This document shows, one piece after another, positions 29,396 through 37,711 of a stretch of DNA of 64,000 bases. Every line of letters starts with the position of its first letter. Position 1 is the stretch's first letter. The notes beneath the pieces were generated by a model. That model saw only the letters and a list, made by a program, of their open reading frames with translations, was not told where the DNA came from and searched no databases. This DNA is from Nocardioides coralli. GTDB lineage: Bacteria > Actinomycetota > Actinomycetes > Propionibacteriales > Nocardioidaceae. The position numbers and the translations under genes are program-made. The DNA is taken from NCBI RefSeq assembly GCF_019880385.1, contig NZ_CP082273.1, forward strand, positions 992,001 through 1,056,000. Direction: 5' to 3'.

Positions 29396-32278
29396 GTGCG
29401 ACGACTCGTGCCGTGCGCGCTGCTGGCGCTCCCCCTCGTGCTCGGAGGCATCCCCGGGCTCGGCGCCCCAGCCGCACCCCCGGCTGCTGCGGCGGCCCCG
29501 GCCACCGCACCCTGCCCGGACGCCGTCGTGCTCGCCGCGACAGGCGGTGGGCAGGGGCGCGCCGACGACCCGGGTCCGACGCTGTCCGGCCTGACGGCCG
29601 CGATCGTCGCGGAGGCCGGGTCGGTCTCGCGATCGGCGGAGCTGCAGGTGGTCTCCACCGGGACCACCGGCCCCGCGCGGCTCAAGGGTCGAGGCGGCGC
29701 GCGGACTCCCGCCGGTCGTGCCGTGACCAGCGCTGCCTGGCAGACCTGGCGCGCTCCGGCCGCGGAGCTCGAAGCCGGCCTGGCGACAGCACTCGACGCT
29801 GCGGTCGACGCGTGTCCCGACGTCCTGGTGCACCTCGTCGGCTACTCCCAGGGGGCCGAGGCGGTCCACCGTCTGGTCGAGGGCGCGGACGCCGACCTGC
29901 GGAGCCGCACGGTGGGGGTCGTGCTCGTGGGCGACCCGGCCCGCGTCGCTGGTTCCCGCGGCCCCCTCGTGGGGACGCCGGCGGCCGACCGGGGAGCCCG
30001 AGGTGTCACGACGCGCTTCTCGCGCCCCCGACCCACCGCGGTGCCCGGGCAGGGCTGGTACCCCCCCGTCCACGCGGTCTGCACACGGGGTGACGTTGCC
30101 TGCGACCTGGGCAGCACCCCCTTCCGGACCGCCAAGCGGATCCACGCCTCCTACGACGAGGGCCCCGTGGCCACCCGCCTGACGGAGATCGGTCGGCGCC
30201 TCGGCGCCCGGACCGCCCTCTGGCCGCGTCCTGTGGCCGGGCAGGAGGCCACCGGACGCGCGGGCCTGCTGCTCACCCACCGGCTGAAGGTCAAGGTCGC
30301 CCCATCGGCCCGCGAGCGCCTCCGCTTCGCAGCGGTCGACGGGGTCCCACCCGGACTGAGCCTCACCTCCCGCGGCGAGCTGCGCGGCACCCCCACCGCT
30401 GCGGGGACCTGGGAGCTCGCCTTCACCGTGCACAACGCACGGTCACGTGCCCTGTCCCGGCGGATGCCGGGCACGCTCACGGTGACGATCCAGCCGGCGG
30501 CACGGACACAGGTCAGCGCCGGGGGACGGCACACCTGCGAGGTCCGGCCCGACGGCACGCTGTGGTGCTGGGGCGCCAACGGCTACGGCCAGCTCGGGGT
30601 GGGCGACAAGACCAGTGGGGCGACCCCGCGGCAGGTCGGCAGCCGCGACGACTGGGCCGGGGTGTCGGCCGGCGGCATGCACAGCTGTGGCGTCCGCGAC
30701 AACGGCAGCCTCTGGTGCTGGGGACTGAACTACCGCGGCCAGCTCGGGCTGGGCGGTCGCACCGACAAGACCGAGCCGCACCGGGTGGGGAAGAGCCGCA
30801 GCTGGGCGACCGTGTCGGCCGGGTGGGTCCACACCTGCGCCACCCGGGTGGACGGGTCCGCCTGGTGCTGGGGCGACAACGACCACGGGCAGCTCGGCAA
30901 TGGTGGGAGCAGCGACTCCCGCAAGCCGGTCGCCGTCACCCGCGGCATGGTCTGGCAGCAGCTCGCGGCAGGCGGATGGCACACCTGCGGGGTCAACCAG
31001 TCCGGCGAGGCGTGGTGCTGGGGTCGCAACAGCCGGGGGCAGGTCGGTGACGGGACCACGACGGTCCGGCTCAACCCGGCCCGCGTCGGCGGGGGCACCG
31101 ACTGGGCCCGGGTCGCCCCCGCGTGGACGCACAGCTGCGGGCTGCGCCAGGACGGGAGCCTGAGCTGCTGGGGCGGCAACGAGGGCGGCCAGGTGGGCGG
31201 CGGTGGCTTCGGCGGCTCGGCCACGCCCCGTGAGGTCGCCCCCGGTCGGAGCTGGTCCGCGCTCGACACCGGGGTCAACTTCTCCTGCGCGCTCGACACG
31301 AGCCAGCAGATGTGGTGCTGGGGAACCGGGCGGTCGGGTCAGCTCGACGGTGCGCCGTCGAGCGAGCAGCCGGTCCCGGTGCGGGCGGGCACGTCCTGGG
31401 CGCAGCTCGACCTCGGCTGGCTCTTCGCCTGCGGCCTGCACGGTCCGGGTGCCCGTCCCACGTGCTGGGGATCCGACGAGACCGGCGAGCTGGGGCCGTC
31501 CCCCTCGCGGAGCCGTACGACGGAGGCGGCGAGGAGCGAGGGCGGGTTCACCTTCACCCTGGCGACGTTCAACGTGCTGGGCAGCAACCACACGACCCCG
31601 CGCAGCAACGCGGGCGAGTTCAGCCCGGCCCGGGTGCGCACCGAGTGGGCGGTCGACTACCTGCGCTCGATCAACGCGGGCGTCGTCGGCTTCCAGGAGC
31701 TGCAGCGGGACCAGCTCGACTGGTTCCGGTCGACGGCAGGCTCGGACTACGACGTGTGGCCGGGCACCTCGCTGGGCGGCAAGGGCCTCCAGACGACGCT
31801 CGCGTGGAAGCGGGACCTGTGGCGCTTCGTGAAGGGCGACACCGTCGAGATCCCCTTCATCACGCAGAAGCGGCACATGCCGCTGGTGAAGCTCGAGCAC
31901 CGCAAGACCGGTCGCCACATCTGGGTGATGAACGTCCACAACGCGCCACGCGACTACCAGTCGCAGCGCGAGACGGCCACGGCACGCGAGATCGCCCGGC
32001 TGCAGAAGGTCGTCGGCGGGAGTGACCCCGTGTTCCTGGTGGGTGACTTCAACGAGCGTGACCGGGCCTTCTGCGAGGTCACGGGCAAGCTCGGACTGGT
32101 GGCGCCCCGGGGTGGCAGCCACGACGGTCGGTGCCGGCCGCCGAGCGGCTTCACCCGGGTCGACTGGATCTTCGGCTCCCCGGAGGCGACCTACTCGCGC
32201 TACCGCGAGGACAAGTCTCCGCTGGTGAGGCTGATGACCGACCACGCGGTGCTGCGGACCCGGGTCTCGGTGCCCTGA
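29396..32278 (+). CDS. Secreted cutinase-like / RCC1-repeat / EEP three-domain fusion
   Basis: The 960-residue protein has a signal peptide (about 1-35). Residues 38-270 are a cutinase-like alpha/beta hydrolase with the nucleophile GYSQG (Ser151), Asp233 in CTRGDVAC and His250 in IHASYDEG. A putative-Ig-like segment (about 290-365, GLSLTSRGELRGTPTAAG) follows, then about seven RCC1-like repeats with the recurring LWCWGxNxxGQLG motif (about 370-705), and a C-terminal EEP domain (about 720-960: NVLGSNHT, VVGFQELQRDQ, MNVHNAP, GDFNERD, DWIFGSP, TDHAVL). Catalytic residues of both enzyme domains are present. The RCC1 propeller may bind a surface or substrate. I know no named family with this architecture. 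Confidence 0.85.
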   Translation: MRRLVPCALLALPLVLGGIPGLGAPAAPPAAAAAPATAPCPDAVVLAATGGGQGRADDPGPTLSGLTAAIVAEAGSVSRSAELQVVSTGTTGPARLKGRGGARTPAGRAVTSAAWQTWRAPAAELEAGLATALDAAVDACPDVLVHLVGYSQGAEAVHRLVEGADADLRSRTVGVVLVGDPARVAGSRGPLVGTPAADRGARGVTTRFSRPRPTAVPGQGWYPPVHAVCTRGDVACDLGSTPFRTAKRIHASYDEGPVATRLTEIGRRLGARTALWPRPVAGQEATGRAGLLLTHRLKVKVAPSARERLRFAAVDGVPPGLSLTSRGELRGTPTAAGTWELAFTVHNARSRALSRRMPGTLTVTIQPAARTQVSAGGRHTCEVRPDGTLWCWGANGYGQLGVGDKTSGATPRQVGSRDDWAGVSAGGMHSCGVRDNGSLWCWGLNYRGQLGLGGRTDKTEPHRVGKSRSWATVSAGWVHTCATRVDGSAWCWGDNDHGQLGNGGSSDSRKPVAVTRGMVWQQLAAGGWHTCGVNQSGEAWCWGRNSRGQVGDGTTTVRLNPARVGGGTDWARVAPAWTHSCGLRQDGSLSCWGGNEGGQVGGGGFGGSATPREVAPGRSWSALDTGVNFSCALDTSQQMWCWGTGRSGQLDGAPSSEQPVPVRAGTSWAQLDLGWLFACGLHGPGARPTCWGSDETGELGPSPSRSRTTEAARSEGGFTFTLATFNVLGSNHTTPRSNAGEFSPARVRTEWAVDYLRSINAGVVGFQELQRDQLDWFRSTAGSDYDVWPGTSLGGKGLQTTLAWKRDLWRFVKGDTVEIPFITQKRHMPLVKLEHRKTGRHIWVMNVHNAPRDYQSQRETATAREIARLQKVVGGSDPVFLVGDFNERDRAFCEVTGKLGLVAPRGGSHDGRCRPPSGFTRVDWIFGSPEATYSRYREDKSPLVRLMTDHAVLRTRVSVP

Positions 32279-32351
32279 CCCCACGCCGGCATGGCAGGCT
32301 GTCCCGGACAGCGCCCGGGCCCCGGGCCGGCAGGTGGGCGGAAGGTGGCAG

Positions 32352-33902
32352 GTGAAGGTTCGCGCGGACGACGACGGCATCGTGCTGCCCGTGGACCTCG
32401 CCGGCGCCTGGGACGTGCTCTTCGACGGCGAGCCGGTCTGGTCCTTCACCACCGGTGACGGCACGCCGCGACGACGAGGCGCCTACCGGATCCGCTGGCC
32501 GCGCGCGATGCGCGGCTGGCTGCGCGGCCGCGCCGAGGTGACGCTCCGTCAGGCAACCGCGCCGGTCGACGACTCCGAGCCGGCGGTGATCTCCGTCGGA
32601 CCGGTCACCTTCCGTGGCGGGACCCAGCCGATCCGCTTCGTCGACCAGGACGACCGCCCCGTCGTCATCGACAAGTGGGGCATCGTCCAGCGCCCGTTCA
32701 GCACCCGCGGCTCCTCGGTCACCGACGCGCTGGCCGAGCGCACCCGCGAGGTGATCGACATCGTGCGTGAGGAGTGCGGCCTGGAGGCCTGGATGGCCTT
32801 CGGGACCCTGCTGGGGGCCGCTCGCGACGGCGGCGCGATCGGGCACGACTCCGACTCCGACCTCCTCTACCTCAGCGAGCAGCCGACGATGGCCGGCATC
32901 AACCAGGAGTGCTACGCGATCAAGCGTGCGCTCACCCGCCGGGGCCTCCAGGCCGTGGTCAAGTCCGGCAGCTTCGTCACCGTGCTCGTCCCCGGACCCG
33001 ACGGCGCGCCGCTGGGCATCGACGTCTACGCCTGCTTCTACGTCGACGGGGTCCTCCACGAGACCGCCACGCTCCGGGAGCGGATCCCGCGCGAGGCGAT
33101 CCTGCCGCTCACGACCCTGGGCTTCGAGGGCCGGGAGCTGCCCGCGCCCGCCGACCCGGCGGCCCTGCTCGCGGCGTCCTACGGTCCCGGCTGGCGGGTG
33201 CCGGACCCCTCGTTCCGTCACGAGCCCGACGCCGGGACGGTGGCCCGGTTCGAGGGGTGGTTCGGCAACATGATGACGGCCCGGCGCGGCTGGGAGGCGT
33301 GGTGGACCGAGCACGCGGAGCTCGGCGAGGCGTCCGAGCTCGCGCGGCGTGTCCTCGCCGACCACCCCGAGCCGGTGAGCGTGCTCGAGATCGGAGCCGG
33401 CAACGGGACAGACGCGGTCCGGCTGGCCGAGGCCGGCCACCGGGTCGAGGCCTACGACTTCGCCCGCCACTCGTTCGGTGCCGCCGACCGGGCGCTCCGG
33501 GAGCGTGACCTCCCGCTCAAGCTGGGCGTGGTCAACCTCTACGACCTGCGTGACGCCCTCACCCAGGCCGCGATGCAGCGGCTGCGGCCGCGGCCCACCC
33601 GGGTGGTCCTCGCGCGCTTCGTCCTGGACAGCCTGCACCCGCGCGGACTGGAGGCCTTCTGGAGGCTGACCGCCACGTCGCTGCGCGGTGGAGGCCGGGC
33701 CTACCTGGAGATCCCCGACGGCGGGACCCCGGATCCGGGCGACCACCACTACCCCCTCCGGTTCCGGGTGGATCCCGAGGAGGTCCGGCAGCGACTGGAG
33801 GATCTCGGGGCACGCCTCGTGACCGCGGACCGGGCCCGCCGGCCGGCTCCCGACCTCGGCCGGCCGCGACCGTCGTGGCACCTCGTCGCGGAGTGGTCAT
33901 GA
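32352..33902 (+). CDS. LicD-like nucleotidyltransferase fused to a SAM-dependent methyltransferase
   Basis: The 516-residue protein has a beta-rich N-terminus (1-130), a LicD/fukutin-type domain with AFGTLLGAARDGGAIGHDSD near residues 148-167 (the GTLLGA and acidic HDSDSD metal motifs), and a class I methyltransferase with VLEIGAGNGTD (about 343). LicD proteins transfer phosphocholine or phosphoglycerol onto glycans, and a methyltransferase could modify the head group. GTG 32352 is chosen because GGAAGG is 6 nt upstream; GTG 32334 lacks one. The stop overlaps the next gene (ATGA), so it opens the sulfotransferase operon. Confidence 0.78.
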   Translation: MKVRADDDGIVLPVDLAGAWDVLFDGEPVWSFTTGDGTPRRRGAYRIRWPRAMRGWLRGRAEVTLRQATAPVDDSEPAVISVGPVTFRGGTQPIRFVDQDDRPVVIDKWGIVQRPFSTRGSSVTDALAERTREVIDIVREECGLEAWMAFGTLLGAARDGGAIGHDSDSDLLYLSEQPTMAGINQECYAIKRALTRRGLQAVVKSGSFVTVLVPGPDGAPLGIDVYACFYVDGVLHETATLRERIPREAILPLTTLGFEGRELPAPADPAALLAASYGPGWRVPDPSFRHEPDAGTVARFEGWFGNMMTARRGWEAWWTEHAELGEASELARRVLADHPEPVSVLEIGAGNGTDAVRLAEAGHRVEAYDFARHSFGAADRALRERDLPLKLGVVNLYDLRDALTQAAMQRLRPRPTRVVLARFVLDSLHPRGLEAFWRLTATSLRGGGRAYLEIPDGGTPDPGDHHYPLRFRVDPEEVRQRLEDLGARLVTADRARRPAPDLGRPRPSWHLVAEWS

Positions 33903-35182
33903 CCCGCCGCGTCTACATGCACGTCGGCAGTCCCAAGTCGGGGACGACCTACCTGCAACGGGTGCTCCGGCACAACCGGGACGGCCTGGCCGAGCAGGGG
34001 GTGCTGGTGGCCGGGCGGACCCACGTCGAGCTGGTGCACGCCGGCTTCGTCGTCCGCGAGGACGCCCGGCTCGAGCGGCTGCCCGAGCGGGCCCACCGCG
34101 CCTGGGACCGGGTCGTGGAACAGGTGCACGACTTCCCGGGCGACACCGCGATCATCAGCTATGAGCTGCTGGCAGGAGCACGCCGCCGCCAGGCCCGCGC
34201 CGCGCTCGCCCGGTTCGACGGGCTCGAGACCCACGTCGTCGTCACGACCCGCGACCTCGGCCGCGCCGTGTCGTCGGCCTGGCAGGAGCGGCTCAAGTTC
34301 GCCCTCGACGTGCCGCTCGGACAGTGGCAGCCCCCGGGTGAGTCGCTGGGACCACGCGCCGAGTGGGGATGGCGCACGATGGACCCCGCCTCGGTCGCCG
34401 ACCGTTGGGGTGCCGACCTGCCCGTCGAGCAGGTGCACGTGGTGACCGCGCCCCGGGGCGGTCCTCCCCGCGAGCTGTGGGACCGGTTCGCGGCAGCGTG
34501 CGACCTGCTCGACATCGACATCGATCTGGCCATCCCTCCGGCGAACGAGTCGCTCGGAGCCAAGGCAGCGGAGGTTCTGCGCAAGGTGAACGAACAGGAG
34601 CTGGGACCGATCAGGGGTGCCCGGGAGCAGTCGCGGTGGCTGCGCGACACGCTGGCCCACGGCGTGCTGGCCGGGCTCGACGACGAGCCGATGGGCATCA
34701 CCGAGGCGCAGCTGGCCGAGGCCGAGGCACGGGCCCGGGCCGCCGTCGCGAGGATCCGGGAGGCCGGGTGGCAGGTGCACGGCGACCTCGACGACGTGAC
34801 CGCGACCCGACGCGACGGCCGGCTGCCGGAGGAGGTGCCCGCCGAGGAGCTGCTCGACGTCGCCGTCCGCACCATCGCCCGGCTGCTGCTCGAGCTGCGC
34901 GAGGCGAGCCTGGGCGCGGCGCCCGCCGACGACACCTCGGCCGCCGAGCGGTTGCGGGGGTCCGTCGTGGTCGACGTGCGGGGGAGACGGGCCCGTGCCG
35001 TCCTCGACGACCTCACGGCACGGTTGGGGGCCGCCGAGAAGGAGCTGCAGGACGGGCGACGCCTCCACGAACGGGTCGCCGCGCTGACCGACCTCGTCAA
35101 CGAGCTGCTGGTACCGACCGCCCAGCAGGACGGCGAGCGGCTGCGCCAGGCGCTGCGGACCTACCGGAGCGAGAGCCTGTGA
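33899..35182 (+). CDS. Sulfotransferase-like protein, island subfamily
   Basis: The 427-residue protein has the 5'-phosphosulfate loop VGSPKSGTTYLQ at residues 8-19 and a 3'-phosphate-like region RDLGRAVSSAWQE, where the canonical Ser is present (unlike its four paralogues). Further family marks are VVTAPRGGPPRELWDRF and HGDLDDV. A helical C-terminal extension (about 350-427) is predicted coiled coil. PAPS-dependent sulfotransferases add sulfate to sugars or lipids; the acceptor is unknown. It starts by ATGA overlap with the LicD fusion and overlaps the next start (GTGA). Confidence 0.78.
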   Translation: MTRRVYMHVGSPKSGTTYLQRVLRHNRDGLAEQGVLVAGRTHVELVHAGFVVREDARLERLPERAHRAWDRVVEQVHDFPGDTAIISYELLAGARRRQARAALARFDGLETHVVVTTRDLGRAVSSAWQERLKFALDVPLGQWQPPGESLGPRAEWGWRTMDPASVADRWGADLPVEQVHVVTAPRGGPPRELWDRFAAACDLLDIDIDLAIPPANESLGAKAAEVLRKVNEQELGPIRGAREQSRWLRDTLAHGVLAGLDDEPMGITEAQLAEAEARARAAVARIREAGWQVHGDLDDVTATRRDGRLPEEVPAEELLDVAVRTIARLLLELREASLGAAPADDTSAAERLRGSVVVDVRGRRARAVLDDLTARLGAAEKELQDGRRLHERVAALTDLVNELLVPTAQQDGERLRQALRTYRSESL

Positions 35183-35397
35183 GCCGGCCGCTGCACGTCT
35201 CGCTCGTGCGCAACCGGATCATCCGCGGCGACGCGGTCGCGGACCTCGCCGCCCGCCTCGACGAGCTCGAGCTGGGTGTCGCCGAGCACGTCGGCATGCT
35301 CCCCGCCCTGCACGCCCACCTCGACGACCTCGAGCCGACCCTGGTCGAGCTCGTCGCGGGGGACGGCGGACCGGCTGCCCGTGAGGAGAGCCGCTAG
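35179..35397 (+). CDS. Small helical protein between two sulfotransferases
   Basis: The 72-residue protein overlaps the genes on both sides (GTGA, and a shared G at 35397), so it is clearly translated within the operon. It is mostly one amphipathic helix with Leu/Ile heptads (ADLAARLDELELGVAEHVGML) ending in GPAAREESR. Similar small DUF6752-like proteins accompany actinobacterial glycan-modification genes, though I am unsure of that assignment. It may hold sulfotransferases together. Confidence 0.65.
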   Translation: MSRPLHVSLVRNRIIRGDAVADLAARLDELELGVAEHVGMLPALHAHLDDLEPTLVELVAGDGGPAAREESR

Positions 35398-36449
35398 TGG
35401 CCGAGCGGGTCGTGCTCCACATCGGGCTGATGAAGTCCGGCACCAGCTTCCTCCAACGGGTGCTGCGCCAGAACCGCAAGGGACTCCGACGGCAGGGGAT
35501 CCTCTACCCGAGTCCCTGGCGCCGTCAGGTCGACGCCGTCAAGGACGTCACGGGTGGCGGGCTGCGTGGTCAGCCGAAGCTGGCCGCCGACGGGCCGTGG
35601 CGCTCGCTGGTGGCCGAGGTGGCCGAGTGGCCCGGCACGGCCGTGGTCTCGATGGAGTTCCTCGCTCCACGGGGGGTGGCCAAGGCACGCCAGATCATCG
35701 CCGACCTCGCGCCCGCCGAGGTCGAGGTCGTCGTCACGGTGCGCGACCTGGCGCGCTCGATCCCGGCGATGTGGCAGGAGTCGGTGCAGAACCGCAGCAC
35801 GTGGACCTGGGCGGAGTACGTCGCAGGCGTCGAGGCGGAGGACCGGTCGCGGCCCGGACCCGGGCGGGCGTTCTGGACGCGTCAGGACGCCCCCGAGATC
35901 GTCGAGGCGTGGCAGAAGGCGGCCGGGCCGGACCAGGTCACGGTGGTGACGGTGCCACCCCCGGGAGCCCCCCACGACCTCTTGTGGCAGCGGTTCGCCT
36001 CCATCGTCCCCGTGGAGTCCGAAGGGCTCGACCTGGACGTGCGGTCCAACCCCTCGCTCGGGCTGGCATCCCTGGAGGTGCTGCGTCGCCTCAACCTCCG
36101 GGTCGACGCGCAGACGCCCCCGATGAGCCCCCGCCACTACGAGCGCATCGTCAAGCAGCTGCTGGCCAAGCGCGGGCTGGCAGGACGCGACGGCGACCCG
36201 CGCCTCGGGCACCAGGCCGCCTGGGTGGTCGAGAAGGGCGACCGCGACCTCGAGCGGCTCGCCGCGCTGGGCGCCCGTGTGGTCGGCGACCTCGAGGAGC
36301 TGCGGTGCGCGCCGGTGCCGGGAGCCCAGCCCGAGGACCTGAGCGTGGAGGACCACCTCGAGGCAGCCCTCGACGCGGTCGAGTACGCCGTCACGCAGCT
36401 CGCGCGACGTACGGTCAAGGACCGTGACCGGCGCAACAGCGCCCGGTGA
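35397..36449 (+). CDS. Sulfotransferase-like protein, island subfamily
   Basis: The 350-residue protein has the nucleotide loop IGLMKSGTSFLQ at residues 9-20. Its second motif reads RDLARSIPAMWQESVQNRS, with Pro where the canonical 3'-phosphate Ser is expected. VVTVPPPGAPHDLLWQRF and VVGDLEEL follow in the order seen in its paralogues. The GTG start shares its first base with the preceding stop. It ends the four-gene operon begun by the LicD fusion. Confidence 0.78.
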   Translation: MAERVVLHIGLMKSGTSFLQRVLRQNRKGLRRQGILYPSPWRRQVDAVKDVTGGGLRGQPKLAADGPWRSLVAEVAEWPGTAVVSMEFLAPRGVAKARQIIADLAPAEVEVVVTVRDLARSIPAMWQESVQNRSTWTWAEYVAGVEAEDRSRPGPGRAFWTRQDAPEIVEAWQKAAGPDQVTVVTVPPPGAPHDLLWQRFASIVPVESEGLDLDVRSNPSLGLASLEVLRRLNLRVDAQTPPMSPRHYERIVKQLLAKRGLAGRDGDPRLGHQAAWVVEKGDRDLERLAALGARVVGDLEELRCAPVPGAQPEDLSVEDHLEAALDAVEYAVTQLARRTVKDRDRRNSAR

Positions 36450-36460
36450 CCGCTCGCCAG

Positions 36461-36466
36461 TAGCCT
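36461..36466 (+). promoter_or_regulatory. -10 box TAGCCT of the acyl-CoA dehydrogenase gene
   Basis: TAGCCT lies 48 nt before the ATG at 36515 with GGAAGG (36501-36506) between them. It suggests the dehydrogenase is transcribed separately from the sulfotransferase operon. Confidence 0.4.
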
Positions 36467-36514
36467 GCCCTCGCCCACCCCGTCGCCAGGCCCAGGCCGT
36501 GGAAGGATGACCAG

Positions 36515-37711
36515 ATGCGCCGACTCTGCGAGACCGAGGGACTGACCGACGTCCAGGAGGAGATCCTCAAGACGATCCGGCAGTTCGTGGAGGACAAGAT
36601 CCTCCCCGTCGCGACGGAGCTCGAGCACCGCGACGAGTACCCCACCGAGATCGTGGAGGAGCTCAAGGAGCTGGGTGTCTTCGGACTGATGATCCCCGAG
36701 GAGTACGGCGGGCTCGGTGAGTCGCTGCTCACCTACGCGCTCGCGGTCGAGGAGATCGCCCGTGGCTGGATGAGCGTCAGCGGCATCATCAACACCCACT
36801 TCATCGTCGCCTACATGCTGCTCCAGCACGGCACGGAGGAGCAGAAGCAGAAGTACCTGCCCCGCATGGCGACCGGCGAGGTCCGGGGCGCCTTCTCCAT
36901 GTCCGAGCCGGGCTGCGGCTCCGACGTCTCCGCGATCAAGACCAAGGCCAAGCAGACCGGGGACGGTGCCTACGAGATCACCGGTCAGAAGATGTGGCTG
37001 ACCAACGGCGGCTCCTCCAACCTGGTGGCCGTGCTCGTCAAGACCGACGAGGGCGCCGACTCCGTCTACCGCAACATGACGACCTTCCTCGTGGAGAAGG
37101 ACGAGGGCTTCGGGGAGACCGCGCAGGGGGTCACGATCCCCGGCAAGATCGAGAAGATGGGCTACAAGGGTGTCGACACCACCGAGATGGTCTTCGAGGG
37201 CCACCGGATCGACGCCGACCAGGTCCTCGGCGGCAAGCCGGGCCAGGGCTTCTACCAGATGATGGACGGCGTGGAGGTGGGCCGCGTCAACGTGGCAGCC
37301 CGCGGCTGCGGCGTCGCCAACCGGGCCTTCGAGCTCGGCATCGCCTACGCACAGCAGCGTGAGACGTTCGGCAAGAAGATCGCCGACCACCAGGCCGTGA
37401 TGTTCCGGCTCGCCGAGATGGCCACCAAGGTCGAGGCCGCCCACGCGATGATGGTGAAGGCCGCCCGGATGAAGGACCGGGGCGAGCGCAACGACCTCGA
37501 GGCCGGGATGGCCAAGTACCTCGCGTCCGAGTACTGCGCCGAGGTCGTCGAGGACTCCTTCCGGATCCACGGCGGCTACGGCTTCTCCAAGGAGTACGAG
37601 ATCGAGCGCCTCTACCGCGAGGCGCCGATGCTGCTCATCGGCGAGGGGACGGCCGACATCCAGCGGATGATCATCGGCCGTCGGCTGCTGGAGACCTACA
37701 AGCTGCGCTGA
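36515..37711 (+). CDS. Acyl-CoA dehydrogenase
   Basis: The 398-residue flavoenzyme introduces a 2,3 double bond into acyl-CoA. Family marks: FSMSEPGCGSD (FAD/substrate loop, about residues 129-139), KMWLTNG, QQRETFGKKIADHQ, and the catalytic Glu in GEGTADIQ near the C-terminus. Length is typical. It sits inside the sulfotransferase island, but its own promoter-like box suggests independent expression, so a role in the island is not implied. It overlaps the convergent sulfotransferase gene by 16 nt. Confidence 0.9.
   Translation: MRRLCETEGLTDVQEEILKTIRQFVEDKILPVATELEHRDEYPTEIVEELKELGVFGLMIPEEYGGLGESLLTYALAVEEIARGWMSVSGIINTHFIVAYMLLQHGTEEQKQKYLPRMATGEVRGAFSMSEPGCGSDVSAIKTKAKQTGDGAYEITGQKMWLTNGGSSNLVAVLVKTDEGADSVYRNMTTFLVEKDEGFGETAQGVTIPGKIEKMGYKGVDTTEMVFEGHRIDADQVLGGKPGQGFYQMMDGVEVGRVNVAARGCGVANRAFELGIAYAQQRETFGKKIADHQAVMFRLAEMATKVEAAHAMMVKAARMKDRGERNDLEAGMAKYLASEYCAEVVEDSFRIHGGYGFSKEYEIERLYREAPMLLIGEGTADIQRMIIGRRLLETYKLR

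Noticed and set aside
36515..37711. Acyl-CoA dehydrogenase as part of the sulfated-glycan pathway
   Set aside because: It has its own promoter-like box and a housekeeping-type sequence; position alone is not enough.
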